From: Tsukamurella spumae
GTDB lineage: Bacteria > Actinomycetota > Actinomycetes > Mycobacteriales > Mycobacteriaceae
Direction of reading: 5' to 3'
DNA length: 64,000 bases
NCBI RefSeq assembly: GCF_012396015.1
Contig: NZ_JAAXOQ010000002.1
Location: forward strand, 124,001-188,000
The notes below the pieces were generated by a model. The model ran no database searches. It saw only the letters and a program-made list of their open reading frames with translations, and was not told where the DNA came from. Position 1 is the first letter of the stretch; the number at the start of each line of letters is the position of its first letter. Shown here piece by piece: positions 35,707-43,794 of this stretch. A program made the translations under genes and the position numbers.

Positions 35707-36552
35707 GTGAGCGGGATCGCGGTCGGCCTGTCGACCGCCTCGGTCCACCCCGAGAAGCTCGAGGACGCGTTCCGGTACGCCGCCGAGGTCGGCTACGACG
35801 GTGTCGAGCTCATGGTCTGGCACGAGACGGCGAGTCAGGACATCGCCAACGTGGCGGGGCTGTCGATGCGCTACGACATGCCGGTGCTGTCCGTTCACGC
35901 GCCCTGCCTGCTCATCAGCCAGCGGGTGTGGGGATCCGATCCCCTGGTCAAGCTCGGCCGGGCGGTCACGGCCGCGGAGGATCTCGGGGCGGACACCGTC
36001 GTCGTGCATCCGCCGTTCCGGTGGCAGCGGCGCTACGCGGAGAACTTCGTCGACCTGGTGAGCGAGCTCGAGGACGGCAGCAATGTGGCGGTCGCCGTGG
36101 AGAACATGTTTCCGCTGCGGTTCGACGTGCTCCGCCGCGGCGAGTCCGTCGAGCGGCTCAAGCGGCGCGGCAACCCGGGCACCGCGGTCTCGGCCTTCGC
36201 ACCGTCGATCGACCCGACGGACGTGGGCTACACCAACTACACCCTGGACCTCTCGCACACCGCGACCGCGGGCGTCGACGCGCTCGCGCTCATGGACCGC
36301 ATGGGCGAGGGCCTGCGCCACCTGCACCTCACCGACGGACTCGGCGCCGCCGTCGACGAGCACCTCGTGCCCGGTCACGGCACCCAGCCGGCCGCCGAGG
36401 TGTGCCGTCGGCTCGCCGCGTCCGGCTTCGACGGGCACGTGATCCTCGAGATCGCGACCGGCTCGGCGAAAACGACCGGCGAGCGACGTGCGATGCTCAC
36501 GGAGGCGCTGGAATTCGCGCGGGAGCACCTGCGCGTCGCCCCGGCCGCCTGA
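35707..36552 (+). CDS. Sugar phosphate isomerase/epimerase-family protein, Rv0498-like
   Basis: 281 residues of the xylose-isomerase-like TIM barrel. The strands include IAVGLSTASVHPEKLEDAFR, YDGVELMVW, metal ligands in VVHPPF, VAVENMFPL and LDLSHTATAG, and LHLTDG near the end. GTG 35707 gives the family start just after the Rv0497-like gene. AP-endonuclease-like or sugar isomerase activities are both possible. Confidence 0.85.
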   Translation: MSGIAVGLSTASVHPEKLEDAFRYAAEVGYDGVELMVWHETASQDIANVAGLSMRYDMPVLSVHAPCLLISQRVWGSDPLVKLGRAVTAAEDLGADTVVVHPPFRWQRRYAENFVDLVSELEDGSNVAVAVENMFPLRFDVLRRGESVERLKRRGNPGTAVSAFAPSIDPTDVGYTNYTLDLSHTATAGVDALALMDRMGEGLRHLHLTDGLGAAVDEHLVPGHGTQPAAEVCRRLAASGFDGHVILEIATGSAKTTGERRAMLTEALEFAREHLRVAPAA

Positions 36553-36592
36553 CTCCCCGGAACCTCCGGGGCGTCCCGGTAAGGAGCGCAGG

Positions 36593-37417
36593 ATGGCATT
36601 GTTCGCGGACCTCGTGTCGGTCACGGCGGCCCCGGGCGGTTACACCGCCGAGATCGACCCCACCTGGTCGGTCGGCAAGAAGGTCCACGGGGGCGCGCTG
36701 CTGGCGGTGACGGCCTCGGCCGCGCAGGCCGCCTACCGCGACGGGGGCGACGGTGCCGACCCCTCCGTCGTGCCCGTGGTCGTCTCGGCCGAGTACCTCG
36801 GAGCGCCCGACCCGGGCACCGTCGAACTGCGGACCCGGGTGAGCAAGCGGGGTCGCACCACCTCGGTCGTGAACGTCGAGGCGGTGCAGGGCGACCGCGT
36901 GTACGTCCAGGCGGCGGTGACACTGGCGCAGCGCGACAGCGGCGACGAGCGCTACCGCGAGCCCAACCCGCTCGACGACATGCCGGCGACCCCGTCCGAC
37001 GACGCCCTCGCCTGGGACGCCGACCATCCCGCGGCCAAGATCTTCAAGGTGGGCCGGGTCGCGGAGGTCCACTACGACGCGGCGACGCTGCCCGTGGCGG
37101 AGGGGCGCACCGGCCCCGCCGAGACCCGCGGCTGGGTGCGGTTGCGCGAGGAGCCGCTGTCGGGCCTGTTCGCCCTGCTCGCCACCGACATCTCGCTGCC
37201 CGTGGTGGCCAACCTCGGCGGCATCGGGTGGGCGCCCACGCTCACGCTGACGGCGTCGGTGCGCCGCGAGCCGGCCCCGGGTTGGCTGCGCTTCCGGGCG
37301 TCCGCGCCCGTCGTCGGGCAGCGCTGGTTCGAGGAGGATCACGTGCTGGTCGACGAGTCCGGGCAGGTCGTCGCGACCTCCCGGCAGCTGGCGATGATGC
37401 CGGTCTCGAACCCCTGA
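36593..37417 (+). CDS. Thioesterase-superfamily (TesB-like double hotdog) protein, Rv0499-like
   Basis: 274 residues. Two hotdog-like halves are indicated by WSVGKKVHGGALLAVTASAAQ, PVVVSAEYLGAPDPGTVELR and, in the C-terminal half, WAPTLTLTASVRREPAPGWLR. Such proteins hydrolyse acyl-CoA or simply bind acyl groups. AAGGAG six bases upstream supports ATG 36593. Position matches Rv0499 directly before proC. Confidence 0.8.
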   Translation: MALFADLVSVTAAPGGYTAEIDPTWSVGKKVHGGALLAVTASAAQAAYRDGGDGADPSVVPVVVSAEYLGAPDPGTVELRTRVSKRGRTTSVVNVEAVQGDRVYVQAAVTLAQRDSGDERYREPNPLDDMPATPSDDALAWDADHPAAKIFKVGRVAEVHYDAATLPVAEGRTGPAETRGWVRLREEPLSGLFALLATDISLPVVANLGGIGWAPTLTLTASVRREPAPGWLRFRASAPVVGQRWFEEDHVLVDESGQVVATSRQLAMMPVSNP

Positions 37418-37449
37418 ACGACCCCACGACCCTTGGAGGAGGACTTTTC

Positions 37450-38259
37450 ATGAGTGAGAACATCGCGCTGATCGGCGGCGGGCGGATCGGGGAGGCGCTG
37501 CTGGGCGGCCTCGTCGCCGCGGGCTACGAGCCCGGATCGCTGACCGTCGTCGAGCCCCACGCGGGCCGCGCCGGCGAGCTGTCCGAGCGGTACGGCGTCC
37601 GTGCCGTCGCGGGAATCGGAGAGGCGGTCGACGGTGCCGGGCTCGTCGTGATCGCCGTCAAGCCCGACGTGGTGTCGGCGATCCTGCCGGACATCGCGGC
37701 CGGGCTGCGGGACGGCGCCGTCGTGGCCTCCGTGGCCGCCGGAGTGCCCACCGCGGCCTACGAAGCGGTGCTGCCGGCGGGGACCCCCGTCGTGCGGGTC
37801 ATGCCGAACACGGCGATGCTCGTCGGCAAGTCGATGAGCGGCGTCTCCGGCGGCCGGGATGCCACGGAGGGGCACGTGGCGCTCGTCCGGTCGGTGATGG
37901 AGGCCGTCGGCGAGGTGCTGGTGGTACCGGAGTCGAAGCTCGACGCGGTGACGGCGCTGTCGGGCTCCGGGCCCGCGTACGCCTTCCTCGTCGCCGAGGC
38001 GATGATCGACGCCGGCGTGGATCTGGGGCTCACCCGGGACCAGGCCACGACCCTCGCCACGCACACCATCGCGGGCGCAGGTGCACTAATGGTTGAGACT
38101 TCTCCGTCGCCGACCGAGCTCCGGGCGGCGGTGACTTCCCCCGGCGGTACCACGGCGGCAGCGATCCGCGAACTGGAGAAAAATGGTCTCCGACCTGCGT
38201 TTTATGCGGCGACGCGGGCCTGTGCTGAGCGATCGGCCGAGCTCGGGCGCAGCACCTAG
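37450..38259 (+). CDS. proC: Pyrroline-5-carboxylate reductase
   Basis: Last step of proline synthesis, NAD(P)H-dependent. 269 residues. The N-terminal Rossmann motif is ALIGGGRIGEALLGGL, VMPNTAMLVGKSMSGVS is a family block, and the C-terminal signature is PGGTTAAAIRELEKNGLR. GGAGGAG precedes ATG 37450. In the Rv0500 slot. Confidence 0.96.
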   Translation: MSENIALIGGGRIGEALLGGLVAAGYEPGSLTVVEPHAGRAGELSERYGVRAVAGIGEAVDGAGLVVIAVKPDVVSAILPDIAAGLRDGAVVASVAAGVPTAAYEAVLPAGTPVVRVMPNTAMLVGKSMSGVSGGRDATEGHVALVRSVMEAVGEVLVVPESKLDAVTALSGSGPAYAFLVAEAMIDAGVDLGLTRDQATTLATHTIAGAGALMVETSPSPTELRAAVTSPGGTTAAAIRELEKNGLRPAFYAATRACAERSAELGRST

Positions 38260-38387
38260 AACCTTCGGTTAGCTCACTCCCGTCGCATTATTCCCATTGG
38301 TACCGCTAAGCTGCTCGAAGCACGTGCGTGTCAGGTCCGCCGGAGGGGAAGCCGGCGGCGCGACATGTGCCGGAGGTTAGGGAATTC

Positions 38388-38633
38388 ATGGCGTCTGCAA
38401 ACAAGAACAGCAAGCCCGCCGAGATCGGTGCCGGAGCTCAGGCTCCCCAGGCAGCCGGCTCGTCGTTCCTGACGGTGGCCGAGGTCGCCACCCTCATGCG
38501 GGTGTCGAAGATGACGGTCTACCGCCTGGTGCACAACGGGGAGCTCCCCGCGGTGCGGGTGGGTCGGTCCTTCCGTGTGCATGAGAAGGCTGTGCACGAC
38601 TACCTGCAGACCTCGTTCTTCGACGCGGGCTAG
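38388..38633 (+). CDS. Small helix-turn-helix DNA-binding protein, BldC/excisionase type (Rv0500A-like)
   Basis: 81 residues. A single winged helix, FLTVAEVATLMRVSKMTVYRLVHNGELPAVRVG, followed by SFRVHEKAVHDYL. Proteins of this size and order after proC are conserved across actinobacteria and resemble the developmental regulator BldC. ATG 38388 is chosen, with AGGG five bases upstream; the GTG frame from 38328 adds a poorly conserved N-terminus. Confidence 0.85.
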   Translation: MASANKNSKPAEIGAGAQAPQAAGSSFLTVAEVATLMRVSKMTVYRLVHNGELPAVRVGRSFRVHEKAVHDYLQTSFFDAG

Positions 38634-38794
38634 GCCCCGCCGAAGGGCGTCAGCGGTGATCGTGGCCCGGGCGGATTTCGCCTGGGCCACTGCGCCGGGT
38701 AAAGTAGAAGCCTGCTGCGTGGACGCGGGGGCTCTTTCCGTACCCGGCCACCGCGCACGATCATGGCAATTCGATAGAGAGACGTGAGGAACCC

Positions 38795-38896
38795 ATGGGT
38801 TCAGTGATCAAGAAGCGCCGCAAGCGCATGTCGAAGAAGAAGCACCGCAAGCTGCTCCGCCGCACCCGGGTGCAGCGTAGGAAACTCGGCAAGTAG
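38795..38896 (+). CDS. Small ribosomal protein bS22 (AURKAIP1/COX24 domain), 33 residues
   Basis: The frame [20 protein letters not shown] and onward is 33 residues, almost entirely Lys and Arg, ending GK. It corresponds to Rv0500B and to the bS22 protein seen in mycobacterial 30S structures, where it lies near the decoding region. GAGGA precedes ATG 38795, and a strong terminator follows. It is easily missed because of its size. Confidence 0.93.
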
Positions 38897-38920
38897 GCCT
38901 TCTGGTCACACTTTCATGAG

Positions 38921-38945
38921 AGCCCGCCCAGGACATGGGCGGGCT
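38921..38945 (+). terminator. Strong hairpin terminator after bS22
   Basis: AGCCCGCCC (38921-38929), a seven-base loop and GGGCGGGCT (38937-38945) form a perfect 9-bp GC stem followed by TTCGTGTTT. It is the clearest intrinsic terminator in the window and separates bS22 from the epimerase gene. Confidence 0.9.
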
Positions 38946-38971
38946 TTCGTGTTTCCGGTTACTCTTCAGTA

Positions 38972-40063
38972 ATGAGTGAGTCGGCCGTCAGTGCGCCGCG
39001 CGTCGTCATGGTGACGGGCGCGTCCACCTTCGTGGGCGGCTACCTCGTGCGCCGGCTCGCCCAGCGGCCGGACATCGAGCGCGTGATCGGGGTCGACGCG
39101 GTGCCGCCGACCAAGGCGCTGCACCGGCGGATGGAGCCCGCAGAGTTCATCCGCGTCGACTACCGCAGCCACGTCTTCGGCAAGATCATGGCGACCAACG
39201 AGGTGGACACGGTGGTCCACTGCTCCACCTCGGTCACCGACAACCACTTCCCCTCGGCGTCCACGAAGGACGCGATCGTGTTCGGCTCGATGCGGGTGTT
39301 CGCGGCCTGCCAGAAGTCGGAGACGGTTAAGCGGGTCGTCATGCGCTCCTCGACCCAGGTGTACGGCTCCGGATCGCGCAACCCCGCGCTGGTCACCGAG
39401 GATCTGGTCGGCGGCGCCGCCGCGAGTGGCCACCCGCGTGACCTGCTCGACGCGGAGGCCTACGCCCGCAGCATGGCCCGCCGTCGTACCGACATCGACC
39501 TGACGGTGATGCGGCTCGCCCCCATCCTCGGCCCCAACATCGAGACCCTGCTCGGTTCGCTGTTCGAGCGGCCCGTGGTGCCCTCGATCATCGGGCGCGA
39601 CGCCCGGCTGCAGCTGCTGCACCAGGACGACGCGCTGGGCGCGCTGGAGCACGCCGTGGTCGCGGGGAGGGCGGGCACGTTCAACATCGCCGGCGACGGT
39701 GCCATCTCCATGTCGCAGGCCATTCGCCTGTCGGGGCGGATGCCGCTCCCGGTGGTCAAACCCGCCTTCGGGCCGGCCGTCGCCGCTATCCGCGGCCGGG
39801 GTCGGTACACGACCGACAAGGTGCAGCTCGCCTACCTCAGCTTCGGCAACGCCTTCGACACGACGCGCATGCGGCAGGACCTCGGCTTCGCGCCGCGGTT
39901 CACCACGCGCCAGGTGATGGAAGACGTCGCCCGCCACGGCCCGGCAGAACCTACAATCGGTGTGGAGTCGATCGTGGGCGTCGAGCAGCGGGTCACGGCC
40001 CTGGCTCGACGGTTCGCGGGAATCGGCTCTTCAGGACGGCACGGCTGGACGGTAGATCAATGA
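38972..40063 (+). CDS. NAD-dependent epimerase/dehydratase (extended SDR), Rv0501-like
   Basis: 363 residues. The Rossmann motif VMVTGASTFVGGYLVRRL opens the protein, and a long substrate domain follows. The usual YxxxK is weak: STQVYGSG is present but the catalytic Lys is not evident, with AEAYARSMARR in its place. ATG 38972 lies six bases after TACTCT (38960-38965), leaderless. It overlaps the acyltransferase gene (ATGA). Annotated galE2 in mycobacteria, but the substrate is unproven. Confidence 0.8.
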   Translation: MSESAVSAPRVVMVTGASTFVGGYLVRRLAQRPDIERVIGVDAVPPTKALHRRMEPAEFIRVDYRSHVFGKIMATNEVDTVVHCSTSVTDNHFPSASTKDAIVFGSMRVFAACQKSETVKRVVMRSSTQVYGSGSRNPALVTEDLVGGAAASGHPRDLLDAEAYARSMARRRTDIDLTVMRLAPILGPNIETLLGSLFERPVVPSIIGRDARLQLLHQDDALGALEHAVVAGRAGTFNIAGDGAISMSQAIRLSGRMPLPVVKPAFGPAVAAIRGRGRYTTDKVQLAYLSFGNAFDTTRMRQDLGFAPRFTTRQVMEDVARHGPAEPTIGVESIVGVEQRVTALARRFAGIGSSGRHGWTVDQ

Positions 40064-41127
40064 CCAACCCATCAGGCTCACAGCACGCGAAGGTGCTGCA
40101 GTTGCCCGTGTCCATCGACACCGCCCGCAGCGAGGGACGCGAGCGCGCGCAGCAGCGGCACCCGTCCGCCCTCACCGGCACCCCCGCCCCGTCGGCCCCG
40201 GCCCGTGAGGCCACGGTGCACGCCCTCAACCCCGACTACCTGGCCGCGGCGCAGCCCGCCGAGCCCGGCCCGGGGTGGCGCGAGCGCGCCGCGGAATCGG
40301 TGGTCGACGGTGCCGCCTTCGTCCGTGAGCGCCTCACCGGCGACTACGACATCGACCCCTTCGGTTTCGATCCGCACCTCACCGACGCCGTGTTCCTGCC
40401 GGCGTTGCGCCCGATGTACGACAAGTGGTTCCGGGTGGACTCCACGGGCACCGAGAACCTGCCCCGCGAGGGCGGTGCGCTGCTGGTGGCGAACCACTCC
40501 GGCGTGATCCCGCTGGACGGGCTGATGTCGGCCGTCGCAGTGCACGACAACCATCCGGACCAGCGCCATCTGCGGCTGCTGGCGGCGGACCTGGCGTTCG
40601 AGTACCCGTTCATCGGCGAGGTCGCGCGCAAGATGGGCGCCACCGTCGCCTGCAATGCCGACGCGGAGGCACTGCTCGCCCGCGGCGAGCTCGTGGCGGT
40701 GTGGCCCGAGGGGTTCAAGGGCATCGGCAAGCTCTACCGCGACCGGTACAAGCTGCAGCGCTTCGGCCGGGGCGGTTTCGTGACCGCCGCGATCCGCGCG
40801 CAGGTACCGATCATCCCCGTGTCCATCGTGGGCGCCGAGGAGATCTACCCGATGCTGGCGGACGTCAAGCCCGTCGCGCGTCTGCTGGGCCTGCCGTACG
40901 CGCCGATCACGCCGCTGTTCCCGTGGCTCGGACCGCTGGGCATGGTCCCGCTGCCGTCGAAGTGGCACATCGAGTTCGGCGAGCCGATCGCGACGGACCA
41001 CTTCACCGAGGCCGATGCGGACGATCCCATGGTCGTCTTCGAGCTCACCGACAACGTGCGCGAGACCATCCAGCAGTCGCTGTACCGCATCCTCGCGCGC
41101 CGGAAGAACATCTTCCAGGACTTCTAG
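40060..41127 (+). CDS. Lysophospholipid acyltransferase (PlsC/LPLAT family), Rv0502-like
   Basis: 355 residues. A disordered N-terminus of about 100 residues precedes the acyltransferase domain with the NHSGVIPLDGLM block (a variant of HX4D), VAVWPEGFKGIGK and VPIIPVSIVGAEE. It transfers an acyl chain to a glycerolipid or glycolipid at the membrane. Coupled to the epimerase by ATGA. Downstream lies the left arm of the inverted-repeat unit, whose palindrome could act as its terminator. Confidence 0.87.
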   Translation: MTNPSGSQHAKVLQLPVSIDTARSEGRERAQQRHPSALTGTPAPSAPAREATVHALNPDYLAAAQPAEPGPGWRERAAESVVDGAAFVRERLTGDYDIDPFGFDPHLTDAVFLPALRPMYDKWFRVDSTGTENLPREGGALLVANHSGVIPLDGLMSAVAVHDNHPDQRHLRLLAADLAFEYPFIGEVARKMGATVACNADAEALLARGELVAVWPEGFKGIGKLYRDRYKLQRFGRGGFVTAAIRAQVPIIPVSIVGAEEIYPMLADVKPVARLLGLPYAPITPLFPWLGPLGMVPLPSKWHIEFGEPIATDHFTEADADDPMVVFELTDNVRETIQQSLYRILARRKNIFQDF

Positions 41128-41187
41128 GTCCGAGGTCCGCCTCGGCAGCCCGACGGTGTCCTTCCGCTCCGGTGCGGACCGTGCCCG

Positions 41188-41271
41188 GGGCGGACCGCGG
41201 TCCACAGATCGGTCTTGCTTCTTCATAACGTTGCAACGTTATGAAGAAGGTGAACCGATAGCGGCAGATCC
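41188..41271 (+). repeat. Left inverted repeat with 32-bp perfect palindrome
   Basis: Contains GGGCGGACCGCGGTCCAC at its outer end and ACCGATAGCGGCAG at its inner end. Between them a 32-bp perfect palindrome spans 41218-41249, with half CTTCTTCATAACGTTG. The repeat aligns with the reverse complement of 42255-42339 with a few mismatches and short indels. Confidence 0.85.
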
Positions 41272-41354
41272 GGGAGTCGACGAACCGCATCGGGGTTTCC
41301 CGTCGATGAGCCAGAATGCAGGTGGACGGCGTGGGGGCGCCGACGGGGGTGAAC

Positions 41355-42278
41355 ATGGCTGACGATGAGCCGGTCGAATTCCGGCATCGCGACGAGCTGT
41401 TGGCGCTGGGTGCGACCGATCGGCAGATCCGCGTCTGGCAGCAGAAGAACAGAATGACCCGCGTGTGGCGCGGCGCCTACCACCTCGGTGGGCGATTGCC
41501 GCCGTGGGAGGAGTTGCGGCTCAGCGCGATCGCCGCCGCGCAGAGATCGAGCGACGCGACGGTACTCAGTCACGCGGCAGCGGCCGCGGTGCACGGGATG
41601 GCGACACTGAACTCCGATTGGAAGACAGTCGACTTCACGTGTGACGGCGTGCGCGGCGGAACGAAGCGGGGGCGCCGCAGACTGCACGTCCGGCGATTGG
41701 ACGCGGAGGACGTCGTGGTGGTCGACGGGGTGACGGTGACGTCGATCGCGCGCACTGCGCTCGATCTCGCTCTGGCCGGCGACTTCGTGGCGGCGGTCTG
41801 TGCGCTGGACGCGGCGTTGCGGATGGGGGTCGTGCGGGCGGATCTGGAGGCGGCGATAGCGAGGCTGGGCCGGCGTCAGGGGATCGCGAATCTGCTTGCG
41901 GCGCTGGAGGAGGCGTCGCCGCTGTCGGAATCCGTCGGCGAGTCGCGCAGCCGAGCGCTGATGCTCAAGTGGCCCGAGATCCCGCGCCCGGAGCTGCAGC
42001 GGGAGCTCTTCAACGAAGCGGGCGCTCTCGAGGCGCGGGTCGACTTCTTGTGGGCCGAGCGCGTGGTCGGCGAGTTCGACGGCAAGGGGAAGCAGGAGGG
42101 CGGCTTCACCTCGGAGCAGCGGATCCAGCGCGACAGCCTGCTGATGAGCCGGAACCTGTACCCGACGCACTGGGACTGGGACGACTGCGAGGAACCCGAC
42201 CGCCTCCGGAACAGGCTCCACGACGCCCTCGGGCCCTTCGGTCTGCTGCTCGACGGATCCTGCCGCTATCGGTCCTGA
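41355..42278 (+). CDS. AbiEi-like antitoxin-domain protein with DUF559/VSR-type nuclease-like C-terminus
   Basis: 307 residues. The N-terminal winged-helix AbiEi-like part has RDELLALGATDRQIRVWQQ and MTRVWRGAYHLGG, then LSHAAAAAVHGM and VDGVTVTSIARTALDLA, the usual order in actinobacterial proteins of this type. The C-terminus ARVDFLWAERVVGEFDGKGK retains a D-x(n)-E-x-D-G-K pattern like PD-(D/E)XK nucleases. No AbiEii-type toxin gene is adjacent. ATG 41355 has a GGGGGTG upstream; ATG 41316 is longer. The gene is enclosed by large inverted repeats. Confidence 0.72.
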   Translation: MADDEPVEFRHRDELLALGATDRQIRVWQQKNRMTRVWRGAYHLGGRLPPWEELRLSAIAAAQRSSDATVLSHAAAAAVHGMATLNSDWKTVDFTCDGVRGGTKRGRRRLHVRRLDAEDVVVVDGVTVTSIARTALDLALAGDFVAAVCALDAALRMGVVRADLEAAIARLGRRQGIANLLAALEEASPLSESVGESRSRALMLKWPEIPRPELQRELFNEAGALEARVDFLWAERVVGEFDGKGKQEGGFTSEQRIQRDSLLMSRNLYPTHWDWDDCEEPDRLRNRLHDALGPFGLLLDGSCRYRS

Positions 42279-42339
42279 CTCTGCATAACGCTGCAGCGTT
42301 ATGCAGAGTCAGGACTGATCGGTGGACCGCGGTCCGCCC
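42255..42339 (-). repeat. Right inverted repeat with 44-bp perfect palindrome
   Basis: Mirror of the left repeat. A perfect 44-bp palindrome (42272-42315) has the core CATAACGCTGCAGCGTTATG, against CATAACGTTGCAACGTTATG on the left, so the core differs by a compensated base pair. It covers the last codons and stop of the AbiEi-like gene and would form a strong hairpin in its mRNA. Confidence 0.85.
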
Positions 42340-42351
42340 GGAGGACGGCTG

Positions 42352-42439
42352 CCGGAGGGGCGGCACCGTCGGGCTTGCGCGGGTGAGACGGCGCCCGAGC
42401 CGGAGGGTGGCACCGTCGGGCTTGCGCGGGTGAGACGGC
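42352..42439. repeat. Two direct copies of a 40-bp sequence
   Basis: 42352-42392 and 42400-42439 are near-identical, period 48, differing only at GGGGCGG versus GGGTGG. Each contains GGCACCGTCGGGCTTGCG and ends GGGTGAGACGGC. They lie between the inverted-repeat unit and the stop of the HAD phosphatase gene. No coding function seen. Confidence 0.8.
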
Positions 42440-42449
42440 TGCGCGACCG

Positions 42450-43343
42450 TCAGTCGTCGCTGAAGTGCTTGATCAGCGCGGCTGCGCCGCCGATGGCGAC
42501 GCCGACGCCGATGGCGGTGGGGACGCCGATCTTGGCGGCCTTGCGGCCGGTGCGGTAGTCGCGGATCTCCCAGCCCCGAACCCGGGCGACATCACGCAGG
42601 TCGGAATCCGGGTTGATGGCGACGGCGGTGCCGACCAGGGAGAGCATCGGCACGTCGTTGTGGGAGTCGCTGTACGCGGTGCAGCGCTTGAGGTTCAGGC
42701 CCTCGCGGATCGCCAGCGACCGCACGGCGTGGGCCTTGCCGAGGCCGTGCAGGATGTCGCCGACGAGCTTGCCGGTGAAGACACCGTCCTGCGACTCGGC
42801 CACCGTGCCGAGCGCGCCCGTCAGTCCCAGCCGGTCCGCGATCGTCTGCGCCAGCTCGACCGGGGTGGCGGTGACCAGCCACACCTGTTGGCCGGCGTCG
42901 AGGTGCATCTGCGCCAGCGCGCGGGTACCGGGCCAGATCTTGTCGGCGATGATCTCGTCGTAGATCTCCTCGCCGACGGCCTTGAGCTCCTCCGTCGAGC
43001 GGCCGGCGATGAAGGACAGCGCCTTCTCGCGACCCGCGGCCACGTCCTCGCTGTTCTCCTTGCCGGTGAGCCGGAACTTGGCCTGCGCCCACACGGCCGA
43101 CGCGAGGTCGGAGTAGCTGAAGTAGTTGCGTGCGGCCAGGCCACGGGCGAAGTGCACGATCGACGCGCCCTGGACCATTGTGTTGTCCACGTCGAAGAAG
43201 GCGGCGGCCGTCAGATCCGGCAGCACCGCGCCGTCCTCGCGGCCCTCCTTCTCGAGCAGGAGCGAGTGTGCGGCATCGGCGCTCGCCTCGCCCGCCGCGC
43301 TCTGCCGACGTTCGTCAGCGCTGGCCTGGTCGGACAAGGGCAC
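42450..43343 (-). CDS. HAD-superfamily IB phosphatase (SerB-like, Rv0505c type)
   Basis: 297 residues. The nucleophile motif [13 protein letters not shown] is followed by [11 protein letters not shown] (motif II), a Lys in LNLKRC and the acidic motif [13 protein letters not shown]-terminal hydrophobic tail ([20 protein letters not shown]) may anchor it in the membrane. It is annotated SerB1 in mycobacteria but the family also includes lysophosphatidate-type phosphatases, which would fit the acyltransferase next door. GTG 43343 is the longest start; TTG 43337 has a better-placed GGGAGG. Confidence 0.83.
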   Translation of the reverse strand: MPLSDQASADERRQSAAGEASADAAHSLLLEKEGREDGAVLPDLTAAAFFDVDNTMVQGASIVHFARGLAARNYFSYSDLASAVWAQAKFRLTGKENSEDVAAGREKALSFIAGRSTEELKAVGEEIYDEIIADKIWPGTRALAQMHLDAGQQVWLVTATPVELAQTIADRLGLTGALGTVAESQDGVFTGKLVGDILHGLGKAHAVRSLAIREGLNLKRCTAYSDSHNDVPMLSLVGTAVAINPDSDLRDVARVRGWEIRDYRTGRKAAKIGVPTAIGVGVAIGGAAALIKHFSDD

Positions 43344-43402
43344 CTCCCGCGTTGCGTGGTCTTGTCCAACCTTAGCGCTCGCGCCTTTGTCACACTGAGT
43401 GC

Positions 43403-43645
43403 ATGGCTGTCATCACACTCCTCACCCGTGAGGGTTGCGGCATGTGCGCCCGTGCGCACGACGAGCTCACCGCGCTCCGCGCCGAGGTGCCCTTCGACTA
43501 CGAGCAGCTGGACGTCGACGCGCCCGGCAACACCGAACTGCGCGGCGAGTACGGCGACATGCTGCCGGTGGTTCTGCTCGACGGCCGGCAGCACAGTTAT
43601 TGGGAGGTGGACATCACCCGGCTGCGGGCCGATATCCTGGGCTGA
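43403..43645 (+). CDS. Glutaredoxin-like thioredoxin-fold protein, Rv0508-like
   Basis: 80 residues with a CGMC redox-active motif near the N-terminus ([15 protein letters not shown]), the cis-Pro in MLPVVLLDG, and a C-terminal helix. A DUF836-type small thiol-disulfide protein. It immediately precedes the heme operon as in mycobacteria. Partner unknown. Confidence 0.87.
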   Translation: MAVITLLTREGCGMCARAHDELTALRAEVPFDYEQLDVDAPGNTELRGEYGDMLPVVLLDGRQHSYWEVDITRLRADILG

Positions 43646-43743
43646 AGAGCTGCACGGGCGGCACTCGGTGTCACCCGTGCGGGTGAGGTCAGGCTGGGCG
43701 CGTTTTCCCATTTCAGGGGATGCGGGGTACCGTGCCTGTACGG

Positions 43744-43764
43744 GAAACTACGGACTGTAGTTTC
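43744..43764 (+). promoter_or_regulatory. Palindrome upstream of hemA
   Basis: An 8-bp perfect inverted repeat, GAAACTAC (43744-43751) and GTAGTTTC (43757-43764), around GGACT, lies about 30 bases before the hemA start. It is AT-richer than its surroundings. It could be the operator of a redox or heme regulator. Confidence 0.5.
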
Positions 43765-43794
43765 TTCCGTGAGATCTTCGAAGGAGCAGCGAGG

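Larger units (their letters stand above)
41188..42339. mobile_element. Inverted-repeat-bounded single-gene unit
   Basis: 1152 bp bounded by imperfect inverted repeats of about 85 bp (41188-41271 and 42255-42339). Each repeat has an outer arm beginning GGGCGGACCGCGGTCCAC, a central perfect palindrome and an inner arm ACCGATAGCGGCAG. The only gene inside is the AbiEi-like gene, whose last codons lie in the right repeat. No transposase and no target-site duplication are visible, so mobility is inferred from structure only. Confidence 0.45.

Noticed and set aside
41188-42339. Calling the inverted-repeat unit an insertion sequence
   Set aside because: No transposase frame on either strand and no target-site duplication at the edges. 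Kept as a structure of unknown mobility.
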